From an uncultured Flavobacteriales bacterium (GTDB lineage Bacteria; Bacteroidota; Bacteroidia; Flavobacteriales; Flavobacteriaceae), in assembly GCA_913009535.1 (NCBI GenBank), contig CAJVXR010000060.1:1-9459 (forward strand): a stretch of DNA of 9,459 nt, in the 5' to 3' direction. The notes under the pieces were generated by a model, which saw only the letters and a list, made by a program, of their open reading frames with translations, was not told the DNA's origin and did no database searches. The position numbers and the translations under genes are program-made. Positions 1 through 7,443 of this stretch are shown one piece after another (the stretch's first letter is position 1; every line of letters starts with the position of its first letter).

Positions 1-323
1 ACATTTACAGGATCTATATTGTTGATGATAAGATTATTTAAATATTGTAAATTTTGAATTAAATCAGCGTTATTTGGGTAAAATTTTAATCCTTTTTCAT
101 AATAATATATAGCGGAAGCTAAACTATCGACTTTATAATATGCATTACCTAAATTAAAATACAGATCTGAAGAATGATTTCCATTAATTAAAATTTCATG
201 ATATTTTTCTATAGCTAATGAAAAATCACCAGCATTATATCTTTCATTAGCAGTAACAAATATGTCTTTTTCTTGTGAGAAACTAAGATTGAGAATAAGT
301 GTGAATAATAAAAAATTTTTCAT
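1..323 (-). CDS. batE: BatE-like TPR protein (partial, C-terminus outside window)
   Basis: The reading frame starts at an ATG at 323 and is open to the window edge, giving the first 107 residues. It begins with a short signal peptide (MKNFLLFTLILNLSFSQ, likely cleaved near residue 16). Two tetratricopeptide repeats follow, at about residues 20-48 and 52-86; the second contains the typical LYFNLGNAYYK helix and a YYYEKGLKFYPNN helix pair. This matches the N-terminus of BatE in Bacteroidota, which normally continues with membrane helices and an SH3-like domain, not visible here. The start lies 2 nt after the BatD stop, so it is the last visible gene of the operon and probably translationally coupled. 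The expected role is an exported or membrane-anchored TPR scaffold in the Bat complex. The TPR and signal peptide are seen directly; the BatE name rests on operon position and resemblance. Confidence 0.88.
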   Translation of the reverse strand, partial: MKNFLLFTLILNLSFSQEKDIFVTANERYNAGDFSLAIEKYHEILINGNHSSDLYFNLGNAYYKVDSLASAIYYYEKGLKFYPNNADLIQNLQYLNNLIINNIDPVN

Positions 324-325
324 AG

Positions 326-2086
326 TCAATTAATTTCTTTATCTATTTGTGATATAATTTCAATAGCTTTAGTGTAATCAGATTTCATCTCAACATTTGT
401 AATTGGTGTATATCTAGCCATTTCACAATTCTTAAATAATTTATTTAAAGACAAAGTAATAGCTTTGGGGACTTGTCTTTTTTCTAATTCAATTGTAATA
501 TTATTTTTTGTATAATTACTGTTTTCAAGTGATATTATTGATTTCAAATAGTTATGTAAAGCCCTATCTAAAGATTCGTAAAAATCTTCTTTTCTCCCAA
601 GGTTTGATTTAGCTTCTGATAAATGTTTTTTGGCTAATTTTTTAGCTTGTAACAACAAATCATTATTTGAATACTTCCCTTTATCTTTAGAGTAATTTGT
701 TAATATAATTATTATTAGTAGTGTTATAATAAAAGGAGCTAAAAATAAGGTCCAGAAAAATGACGAATTAAAAAAGAAGTTTTTTCTGATTTTGGTTAAT
801 GTAGTTTTAGTTTTAAAAGGCAAAAAGGCAACTGTTTTTGATTTAGAGTTAATTTTAAAATTATTAGTTTTTACGGATTCATTACTCCACTCTTTCCCTG
901 AAACATCAATAGTGAATTCTTTAGAACTTATAATTTTATATGATTCAGAATCTATATCAAAATAAGTGAATGAAATTTTTGGTATTTTATATCTGCCAGG
1001 TTTTGATGGTACAATTGTATATAAATCACGGACACTACCTGCCATCCCAATTATACTTGTAGATATTTTCTCTTCTCTTTCAGGTTGGTATACCTCTAAT
1101 GAAGAAGATAAATTAAGCTCTGGAAGTTGAAATAACTTTAAATTTCCTTGTCCATTTATTTCTAACTTTAATTCCAATGCCTCGGAGACTGAAAGCTTTG
1201 TTTTTGAACTATTTAATGTAAAATTAAAAGATCCTACTGCGCCACCAAAGTTCTGTAATTCATTATTTTTGGGTAGTGGCTTAACATTGATTTTTTTATC
1301 ACCAGATGTCACAATTTTTTGGGAAGATCCCATAATCCTTTGGCCAAAGAAATCTCTTCGGTTTGTTGGTAATTGCAAAGTTAGATCTAAAGATAAAGGC
1401 TCAATAGTTAGCTCTCCATTTTTTTGAGGATATAAAACTGTTTTTTTTAGCGTAACATATCTATAGGCTTTGTTATTATAAATACCATCTTCGATACTGT
1501 AATTTTCGATACTTATATTTTGACTCCAAAAATCAGCATACCTAGGGGAGGATAATTCTCTCCAGTTGGTAATTCCAATGTTTGAGGAAAAGTAAAGCTT
1601 GTGGACAACTGAAACCCCTTCATTTAAATAAGGATTACTATTAGAAACCTCAGAAACTAAGTATACTTCCGTATCTGAAATATAATTTGGGTCATTCTCT
1701 TTGTTAGGGTTTTTAACAGCACTTAAGACTTTTATATTAATAGGAGAGGTTTTATAGACCTCCTCTTTTACTTCAATTTTAGCTTGACCAATTTCAAACG
1801 AACCAATTTTTATGGGAGATAAAAAATAAGTATACGATTTCCTATATGATCTTTTTCCGTTTACCCAGGAATTTTTTATGGACTGGCTGGGCCCTCCAAC
1901 GACTTTGAAGTTTTTAAAGCTTGGAGGTTTAAAGTTGTCTCCGTCTTCATTTAAAGTAAACTCTACACGTAATCTCTCATTAATTCCTAAAGATTTTTTA
2001 CTAACATTAGACTCAAATATAATTTGAGATGTAACCGCAAGGTTAAAAAATAATAAAATAATATTTAAAAGATATTTATAATTCAT
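326..2086 (-). CDS. batD: BatD, exported beta-domain protein with cytosolic tail
   Basis: This 586-residue protein has the BatD architecture. A signal peptide (residues 1-20, ending AVTSQ) is followed by a long beta-rich exported region (about 21-430) that looks like successive Ig-like domains. One membrane helix lies at about 442-464, and a helical cytosolic tail runs from about 470 to 586. The first domain begins IIFESNVSKKSLGINERL, the usual BatD opening (a short strand, then a 'gxxExfxv' pattern). The length is normal for flavobacterial BatD. The start ATG overlaps the batC stop by one base (TAATG), and batE follows after 2 nt. The cytosolic tail resembles that of the 548-residue protein encoded at 4908-6554. 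The family role is inferred: a membrane component of the MoxR/vWA complex, presenting a binding surface outside the inner membrane. No catalytic motif and no lipobox Cys are visible. Confidence 0.92.
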   Translation of the reverse strand: MNYKYLLNIILLFFNLAVTSQIIFESNVSKKSLGINERLRVEFTLNEDGDNFKPPSFKNFKVVGGPSQSIKNSWVNGKRSYRKSYTYFLSPIKIGSFEIGQAKIEVKEEVYKTSPINIKVLSAVKNPNKENDPNYISDTEVYLVSEVSNSNPYLNEGVSVVHKLYFSSNIGITNWRELSSPRYADFWSQNISIENYSIEDGIYNNKAYRYVTLKKTVLYPQKNGELTIEPLSLDLTLQLPTNRRDFFGQRIMGSSQKIVTSGDKKINVKPLPKNNELQNFGGAVGSFNFTLNSSKTKLSVSEALELKLEINGQGNLKLFQLPELNLSSSLEVYQPEREEKISTSIIGMAGSVRDLYTIVPSKPGRYKIPKISFTYFDIDSESYKIISSKEFTIDVSGKEWSNESVKTNNFKINSKSKTVAFLPFKTKTTLTKIRKNFFFNSSFFWTLFLAPFIITLLIIIILTNYSKDKGKYSNNDLLLQAKKLAKKHLSEAKSNLGRKEDFYESLDRALHNYLKSIISLENSNYTKNNITIELEKRQVPKAITLSLNKLFKNCEMARYTPITNVEMKSDYTKAIEIISQIDKEIN

Positions 2087-2874
2087 TACCAGTCTTTTTC
2101 ATTTTTCAATTTAACCCCTTTTAACTTCTTGGCATTAATCTTTTCTTGGACCTTATTTTCCTCTTGATTCATGGCTTCTAAAAGATTTTTTATTTGTTGT
2201 GGAGATAACTTTTTTGCTCGCGGTTCTGGTGATTCTTTTGACTTATCTTCTGGTTTATCCCCTTTATTTTGGTCTTCATTATCTTTTTGGTCTTCATTGT
2301 CTTTTTGATCTTCATTTCCTTTTTGATCTTTATCGTCTTTTTGATCTTCATCTTCACTTTTATCCTTGTCTTTTTCTTTATCCTCGTCCTCATCTTCCCC
2401 TTCGCTTTCTTTCTCATTTTCCTGATCTTTGGCGCAATCTAAGGCTAAAGCTAAATTATATCTAGATTCATCATCATGAGTATTATTTCTTAATGCATTT
2501 TTGTATGCTTCAACAGCTTCTTTGCACATTTTTTTTTGCATTAAAATATTACCAATATTATGAAATATTTGATGTTTATCAATAGCTAATTTAGCGTTTT
2601 TTAGAGCCTCTGATTGACTCAATAAAGCTTCATCATAATATCCGTTTTCATATAAGTTATTGCTGAAATTATATTGACCCTTTATAGAATCAGGGCTTAC
2701 CGATATTGCTCTTCTATAATTTTGTTCCGACAAATTAACATTAGTTTGAAATGACTTGTTGGCTTTTTTAATTAAAGTCTCGTATTTATTTTGCTGTGAT
2801 AATGCTACTCCTGTTGTTAAAAATAGTAATATCAGGTAATTAAATAGAATTATATTAATCTTTCTTTGTTGCAT
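2086..2874 (-). CDS. batC: BatC, exported TPR protein with acidic repeat linker
   Basis: This 262-residue protein has a signal peptide (about residues 1-27, cleavage likely after GVALS). Three or four TPR units follow (about 31-62, 65-97, 101-133 and a partial one to 149; the third has HNIGNILMQKK). Next is an extremely acidic Glu/Asp/Lys/Gln/Asn linker (148-216). The conserved-looking C-terminal segment runs from LSPQQIKNLLEAM to a terminal KDW, an ending often seen in Bacteroidota BatC proteins. The ATG at 2874 lies 20 nt inside the batB end. It is preferred because the signal peptide starts there and the next Met is only inside the third TPR. The stop shares one base with the batD start. 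The likely role is a scaffold on the outer face of the membrane, binding BatA/BatB/BatD partners; this is inferred. The linker is encoded by a short tandem DNA repeat, and a run of nine A bases lies at residues 112-115. Confidence 0.9.
   Translation of the reverse strand: MQQRKINIILFNYLILLFLTTGVALSQQNKYETLIKKANKSFQTNVNLSEQNYRRAISVSPDSIKGQYNFSNNLYENGYYDEALLSQSEALKNAKLAIDKHQIFHNIGNILMQKKMCKEAVEAYKNALRNNTHDDESRYNLALALDCAKDQENEKESEGEDEDEDKEKDKDKSEDEDQKDDKDQKGNEDQKDNEDQKDNEDQNKGDKPEDKSKESPEPRAKKLSPQQIKNLLEAMNQEENKVQEKINAKKLKGVKLKNEKDW
2273..2344 (-). repeat. Four 18-bp tandem repeats inside batC
   Basis: Four consecutive 18-bp units lie at 2273-2290, 2291-2308, 2309-2326 and 2327-2344 on the plus strand. 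All follow the pattern TCTTCATT-NN-CTTTTTGR with a few changes. On the coding strand each gives a six-residue unit of the form DQK(D/G)(D/N)(E/K), repeated between residues 177 and 200. A degenerate fifth unit (DQNKGD) follows. The unit length is a multiple of three, so copy-number change would lengthen or shorten the linker without breaking the frame. Confidence 0.85.
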
Positions 2875-3907
2875 TATTTTCGTTAAATAAGTTTAGTGAG
2901 TTAATCCAACTTGTTTTAGAATCAAACATAAATATGTCAAAAAACAAGAGGATAAAAGCTATAAATATGAACAATTGAAATTGGTCATCAAAATCAGAAA
3001 ACTGTTTAGTTTCAAATTCTACCTTTTCAGTCTCTAGTAAAATTTTATCAATTTCATTAATTACAAAAGTTGTGTTTTCTCCATTTATAAAATTTCCGTT
3101 TGTAATCTCGGCAATTTCAGTTAATACTTTTTTATTAAGTTTTGTTATAACAACCTCATCGTTATTGTCTCGTTTGTAATTTTGTATGACTCCATTTTTT
3201 TTAATGGGGATTGGTGAACCTTTCTCTTTTCCTACGCCGACTGTATATATTTTAATTCCTTTACTGGCTGCAAGTTTAGCAATATCAAGTGAGCTATTAT
3301 TATGATCTTCACCATCAGAGATAATGATTAATAATTTAGAAGTATTAGTATTTTGATCAAAATAAGTGGTTGATAACTGAATAGCTTCATCAATAGCAGT
3401 TCCTTGAGATGAAATCATATCTGTATTCATGTTTTGTAAAAACATTTTTGCTGCAGAATAATCAGTAGTTATTGGTAATTGCGGGAAAGCTTTCCCAGCG
3501 TAAGCAACAATACCAACTCTGTCACTATTGAGTTTATTGATAATTTGATTTACTATTTGTTTAGATTTTTCTAATCTGTTTGGAGCTATATCTTCAGCTA
3601 ACATGCTTCTGGAAACGTCAATTGCAAAAACAATATCAATACCAAACCTTTTATAGGTTTCCATCTTACTCCCTACTTGCGGATTAACTAGGGCTAAAAT
3701 TAGAAATATTAATGAAATTAAGTTCATTAAAGATTTTAGATAAGGTTTAAACCTTGAAAAATTAGGGCTTAACTTTAACAATGATGATCTAGTAATAAAC
3801 TTATTTTGAGCTCGTGTCTTCCAAAACTCATTTATAAAAAATAGAACAACTACCAATGCAGGAATAACCATTAACCAAAACCATATTTTTTCTTCTAACT
3901 GGTACAT
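2855..3907 (-). CDS. batB: BatB, membrane-anchored vWA-domain protein
   Basis: This 350-residue protein has two N-terminal membrane helices (about 8-26 and 59-76), a vWA domain (about 90-290), and a third helix (about 309-328) followed by a short tail. The MIDAS metal site is complete: D97-x-S99-x-S101 in AIDVSRSM, T170 in the QGTAIDEA loop, and D198 in IISDGEDHN. The NRLEKSK helix after MIDAS and the VGIVAYAGKAFPQLPIT strand-loop are characteristic of BatA/BatB. The protein differs from BatA (3907-4911) in carrying SDGED rather than TDGVNN after the second Asp. The start shares one base with the batA stop (TAATG), and the end overlaps batC by 20 nt. The vWA domain is known in this family for divalent-metal-dependent protein binding. 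By analogy it couples the MoxR ATPase to clients or to BatC/BatD at the membrane. Confidence 0.93.
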   Translation of the reverse strand: MYQLEEKIWFWLMVIPALVVVLFFINEFWKTRAQNKFITRSSLLKLSPNFSRFKPYLKSLMNLISLIFLILALVNPQVGSKMETYKRFGIDIVFAIDVSRSMLAEDIAPNRLEKSKQIVNQIINKLNSDRVGIVAYAGKAFPQLPITTDYSAAKMFLQNMNTDMISSQGTAIDEAIQLSTTYFDQNTNTSKLLIIISDGEDHNNSSLDIAKLAASKGIKIYTVGVGKEKGSPIPIKKNGVIQNYKRDNNDEVVITKLNKKVLTEIAEITNGNFINGENTTFVINEIDKILLETEKVEFETKQFSDFDDQFQLFIFIAFILLFFDIFMFDSKTSWINSLNLFNENNATKKD

Positions 3908-4911
3908 TATATAAAGCTTCTAAAGATTGTGTATTTTAAAATTAATTCCAATGTCAGAAATAAAAGGGCTAATAAAACATAAAGTCTATATTTTTCTTGA
4001 TGATTATAATATTTTATCTCTTCAACATCAGATTTTTCTAGTTTATTTATTTCATCATAAATATCTTGAAGTTTTTCGTTATTAGTAGCTCTAAAATATT
4101 TCCCGCCTGTTAAATCAGCTATTTCCATAAGTAAAGCTTCATCAATTTCAACTTGAATATTAGCATAACTGAATTTTCCTTTACTATCTACTCCAACAGG
4201 AGATAGAGCCATTCCGTTGGTTCCTATACCTATTGTATAAATTTTTATTCCATACTCAATTGCTAATTCAGCAGCTGTATTTGGATCTATAAACCCAGAA
4301 TTATTAACTCCATCGGTTAATAGTATAATGACTTTACTTTTAGCTTTGCTGTCTTTAATTCGATTAACAGACGTGGCTAATCCCATTCCGATAGCGGTAC
4401 CTCCTTCAATTATAGTGTTGTATTTTATTTCGTTTAAAGATCTAATTATAATGTTTTTGTCACTGGTGATAGGAGTTTTAGTATAACTCTCTCCAGCATA
4501 CTCTACAAGGCCTATTCTATCGTTTGTTCTATCCATAATAAAACTAGCAGCAACTTGTTTTAAAGCCTCTAATCTATTAGGTGACAAATCTTTTGCAAGC
4601 ATACTTGCTGACACATCAATAGCCATGACAATATCAATCCCTTGATTGTTCTTAACTTTTGTGGATACATCTATTATCTGAGGACGAGCCAATGCGATTA
4701 TAATAAAAACTAAGCATAAAACTCTTAAGATATATAAAAGTGGCTTTAGTTTTGAAATTAATGAAGAATGAGTTAAAAAAGCAATTGTGTTCGGAAGAGA
4801 AATACTATTACTTAATTTGTTCTTTTTGGATATATACCAAAAGCAAACTACTGGAATGACAAAAAGCATCCAAAAGAACTCAGGATTTAGAAACTGTATT
4901 TTTAGAATCAT
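3907..4911 (-). CDS. batA: BatA, membrane-anchored vWA-domain protein
   Basis: This 334-residue vWA protein has the same layout as BatB. There are membrane helices at about 10-27 and 57-75, a vWA domain at about 92-290, and a closing helix at about 309-327 near the C-terminus. MIDAS residues are intact: D99-x-S101-x-S103 in AIDVSASM, T172 in GGTAIGMG, and D200 in LLTDGVNN. The NRLEALK, RIGLVEYAGESYTKTPIT and LADLTGGKYF-like (here IADLTGGKYF) segments are strongly typical of flavobacterial BatA. The ATG at 4911 overlaps the stop of the upstream gene by 4 nt (ATGA), and the stop overlaps the batB start by one base, so the three genes are likely translated in concert. Two neighbouring vWA paralogues of equal topology suggest a hetero-oligomeric membrane unit; that part is inference. 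Confidence 0.94.
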   Translation of the reverse strand: MILKIQFLNPEFFWMLFVIPVVCFWYISKKNKLSNSISLPNTIAFLTHSSLISKLKPLLYILRVLCLVFIIIALARPQIIDVSTKVKNNQGIDIVMAIDVSASMLAKDLSPNRLEALKQVAASFIMDRTNDRIGLVEYAGESYTKTPITSDKNIIIRSLNEIKYNTIIEGGTAIGMGLATSVNRIKDSKAKSKVIILLTDGVNNSGFIDPNTAAELAIEYGIKIYTIGIGTNGMALSPVGVDSKGKFSYANIQVEIDEALLMEIADLTGGKYFRATNNEKLQDIYDEINKLEKSDVEEIKYYNHQEKYRLYVLLALLFLTLELILKYTIFRSFI

Positions 4912-6554
4912 AATTGCTTTTTACTTTTTATTAATTCAATAGAATCCACTATCTTATCAATGATTTTATGGATATAATCGTCATCTTCTTGCCATGATAA
5001 AAAGACCTGCTTAAAGTCTTCATTGTTAACGAAGCCAAATATTTTATATTTAGTTTTCTTAAAATCATTTGATTTTTCTGATGGAAAATCTGCAGAGCCA
5101 TAAATTAATAATCCTTCAGCTCCATTTGGAGTTTGAAAACTTTCAAACTTAGTTATGATATTTTTTACTCCTAGTTTTTCAATGATTTCTATATTAGAAT
5201 TCATCATTTGCTGCAAGTTAATATTAGGGCTATTAGCCGTCAATTTTATATTAGTAATAGTAATATTTAAAGGAGATGTGACATTTTCATAATTAAACTC
5301 CGAAACAGTTGTTCCGTTATCGACATTAAAAAGATAGCTATCAATATTCCTATTTAAAACCTTTGGAGTGCTAATAAATACGGGGGGGGCACCATAACTT
5401 GAACTAACCCATTCTTTAGATTCTAAAAATATTAAATTTTGGTTTCTAAATATTGTGTCATTTACATAAGTAAAACCATACACTATTATAGAAGTTAAAT
5501 AAATGACAAAAAGAGAAAGTAAAGAGTAAGCTGCAATTTTCTTGTTGCGTTTTTTATGTTTTAACCTTCTTAAGTCTTCTTGAATCTTTAAGTTTTTTTG
5601 TAATTCTTCTTTTGTAGGTTCAGGCAAAATTAATTTTATATTATCAATTTCTTTTTCTAAAGATTCTAAATCATTTAAGGCAGTTTTATAATCTGGTTCA
5701 TGCTTCGCAAACTTTACAAGGTCAGCTCTAGAAAATATATTGTCAATATTTTTTATAGTAGGGTTAGATAAATCATATTTTTTAGAGTTTTTTAAAAGGT
5801 TTAATCTGATAATTAATTCTTTCGTTGTACACTCTAATGCGTTGTTTATTATTTTTTGATTTAAGAAATTTCTAACTATAAATGTTAAATTAGAATAATA
5901 ATTTTTAACGTCTACGTTGGTGTCATATTTAAGTTTTTTAATCGCCGATAATTCTTTAATAGCTTTTTCATATGGTGTGAAATATTCTATTTCTAATTTA
6001 TGGATTTTAAAAAAACTAAAAATTTGATTTCTATAATAGATAAAAAAAGCAATTAGTGATAGTGTTAAAATAACGTATAGCCAATAAAGGAAATCAAATT
6101 GAGTTTTCGATTTCATAATTGGCTTAATCGCATATAGGCCCTGCTTAGTAGTATCAATAACTACAGAGTTAATTTTTATCCTAAAAGAATCTAATCGTAC
6201 TTCTTTATTTAAGAACTGGATTTTTGGAGCAGGAATATAAAAAACTCCAGAATCGAAATGAGTTAAGGCGAACTGTTTACTAATGATATACTTTTTATCT
6301 AAAGAGTTAGTGTCCAATTTAGATTCATTAATAACTTCAAAGGGTAAAAAATATTTACTCTCAGGAAAACGAATTGGTCCTAAAGAGTCTGTTTTTATAT
6401 TAATTTTGTAGATGATTTGTTCTCCAATTCTAATATTGGTGGTATCTACAGTATTTGAAATTTCTTGTGCCCATAATGATAGAGGCAATACAAAACAAAC
6501 TAATATTAGATGTATTGGTCTACTCAAATTATATGCAGAAAAATTAAATTTCAT
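4908..6554 (-). CDS. BatI/BatD-like two-TM protein with extra C-terminal domain
   Basis: This 548-residue protein sits in the slot occupied by BatI (DUF4381-like) in related operons. It shows a signal peptide (about 12-29, ending SLWAQ), an exported beta-sandwich-like domain (about 30-148), and membrane helix 1 (about 157-174). A helical cytosolic domain follows (about 185-338), containing YSNLTFIVRNFL and the TKELIIRLN helix, then a very basic stretch (RRLKHKKRNKK). Membrane helix 2 (about 340-361) leads to a second exported domain of about 185 residues (364-548). The N-terminal two thirds resemble a shortened BatD; the last third I cannot assign to a family. It starts 3 nt after the DUF58 gene, which ends in a double stop (TAATAAATG), and ends in a 4-nt overlap with batA. 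A C8 tract on the coding strand lies at residues 389-391. The likely role is a membrane partner of MoxR/DUF58/BatA, inferred from position and architecture. Confidence 0.8.
   Translation of the reverse strand: MKFNFSAYNLSRPIHLILVCFVLPLSLWAQEISNTVDTTNIRIGEQIIYKINIKTDSLGPIRFPESKYFLPFEVINESKLDTNSLDKKYIISKQFALTHFDSGVFYIPAPKIQFLNKEVRLDSFRIKINSVVIDTTKQGLYAIKPIMKSKTQFDFLYWLYVILTLSLIAFFIYYRNQIFSFFKIHKLEIEYFTPYEKAIKELSAIKKLKYDTNVDVKNYYSNLTFIVRNFLNQKIINNALECTTKELIIRLNLLKNSKKYDLSNPTIKNIDNIFSRADLVKFAKHEPDYKTALNDLESLEKEIDNIKLILPEPTKEELQKNLKIQEDLRRLKHKKRNKKIAAYSLLSLFVIYLTSIIVYGFTYVNDTIFRNQNLIFLESKEWVSSSYGAPPVFISTPKVLNRNIDSYLFNVDNGTTVSEFNYENVTSPLNITITNIKLTANSPNINLQQMMNSNIEIIEKLGVKNIITKFESFQTPNGAEGLLIYGSADFPSEKSNDFKKTKYKIFGFVNNEDFKQVFLSWQEDDDYIHKIIDKIVDSIELIKSKKQL
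5382..5389 (-). repeat. C8 homopolymer tract within the BatI/BatD-like gene
   Basis: The plus strand reads eight consecutive G bases, which are C8 on the coding strand, covering the codons for Ala389, Pro390 and Pro391. A G/C run this long is out of keeping with the AT-rich surroundings. Reading the shifted frames by hand, loss of one C reaches a TAA about nine codons after the tract, and gain of one C reaches a TAG about three codons after it. Either slip would remove nearly all of the C-terminal exported domain. Whether the length varies in nature cannot be seen here. Confidence 0.9.
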
Positions 6555-6557
6555 TTA

Positions 6558-7421
6558 TTATCTGTTTTTAAAATATCCCAATAATTTCCTAACATAACTA
6601 TCCTGAGTTCCACAATTAATCACACCCGATCCTGAGCGTCTAAAGTTACTTTCGAAAGTTTTAACATTGGATAAATAATCATTTTCATAAGCTAATCTAA
6701 CTTTAGAAGAAGCTGTGTTAACAGTTAAGATATCACCAGTTTCATTATCTATAACCTCAATTACTCCAAGGTTTGGTATTGATTTTTCACTTTTGTCAAA
6801 AATTCTAATTCCAGTAATATCATGCCTTGAAGAGCTGATTTTTAAACTTTTAAAATAATCCGGAGATATAAAGTCAGAAATTATAAAAACAATAGATTTA
6901 TTTTTTTGAATATTGGACAAAAATTTTAATGCACTATGGATATCTGTTTTTTTATTTAGTGGTTTGAACTCTAATAATTCTCTTATAATTCTCAAAATAT
7001 GTGTTTTCCCTTTTTTGGGAGGAATGTATAATTCAATGATATCAGTGAATAAAATCAAACCGATTTTATCATTATTTTGATTAGCCGAGAAGGATAGAGT
7101 GGCTGCTATTTCAGTGACATATTCATTTTTAAAAATATCATTAGTTCCAAAAAATTTTGAGCCTGATACATCAACCATTAACATTAAAGTTTGTTCTCTT
7201 TCTTCTTCAAAAACCTTAATAAATGGTTCATTATATCTAGCGGTAACATTCCAATCAATAGCCCTTACATCATCTCCAATTTGATACTGTCTGACTTCAC
7301 TAAAAGTCATTCCTTTTCCTTTAAAAGTAGAGTGATACTCTCCGCCAAATATATGGTCAGAAAGTCTTCTAGTTTTAATTTCTATTTTTCTTACTTTTTT
7401 TAAAAGCTCTTTAGTATCCAT
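6558..7421 (-). CDS. DUF58 family protein with vWA-like fold
   Basis: I chose the ATG at 7421, giving 287 residues. A TTG directly upstream at 7424 would add one residue and is less likely, because homologues begin MDT-like. The DUF58 signature is clear at residues 40-75 (FSEVRQYQIGDDVRAIDWN, then ARYNEPFIKVFEEER). It leads into a complete MIDAS: D84-x-S86-x-S88 (VDVSGS), T159 and D183 (IISDF). No signal peptide or membrane helix is present, so the protein is cytosolic, unlike BatA and BatB. It follows moxR after 22 nt. The MoxR-DUF58 pair is the core module of MoxR operons across bacteria, where the vWA-like partner is thought to act as adaptor for the AAA+ ATPase. A specific client cannot be inferred. 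Function by family, fold and metal site by sequence. Confidence 0.94.
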   Translation of the reverse strand: MDTKELLKKVRKIEIKTRRLSDHIFGGEYHSTFKGKGMTFSEVRQYQIGDDVRAIDWNVTARYNEPFIKVFEEEREQTLMLMVDVSGSKFFGTNDIFKNEYVTEIAATLSFSANQNNDKIGLILFTDIIELYIPPKKGKTHILRIIRELLEFKPLNKKTDIHSALKFLSNIQKNKSIVFIISDFISPDYFKSLKISSSRHDITGIRIFDKSEKSIPNLGVIEVIDNETGDILTVNTASSKVRLAYENDYLSNVKTFESNFRRSGSGVINCGTQDSYVRKLLGYFKNR

Positions 7422-7443
7422 CAACTTAAGTTATTTAACCGAA

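Noticed and set aside
2273..2344. Possible CRISPR-like or non-coding repeat array
   Set aside because: Units are contiguous 18-mers without spacers, in frame, and encode a low-complexity linker.
2190..2465. Open frames on both strands within the acidic part of batC (a Lys/Ile-rich 75-residue minus frame and a Leu/Phe-rich 88-residue plus frame)
   Set aside because: Their odd composition is explained by the 18-bp repeat of batC read in other frames; neither has a signal, motif or context of a real gene.
6412..6597. Plus-strand open frame of 61 codons opposite the start of the 548-residue gene
   Set aside because: It is antisense to a signal peptide and gene junction with no recognisable motif; AT-rich antisense frames of this size are expected by chance.
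7099..7403. Two plus-strand frames opposite the DUF58 gene
   Set aside because: They lie fully antisense to a strongly conserved gene and look like shadows of it.
7422..7424. TTG as start of the DUF58 protein
   Set aside because: It adds a single residue before an ATG whose following sequence already matches the usual beginning of the family.
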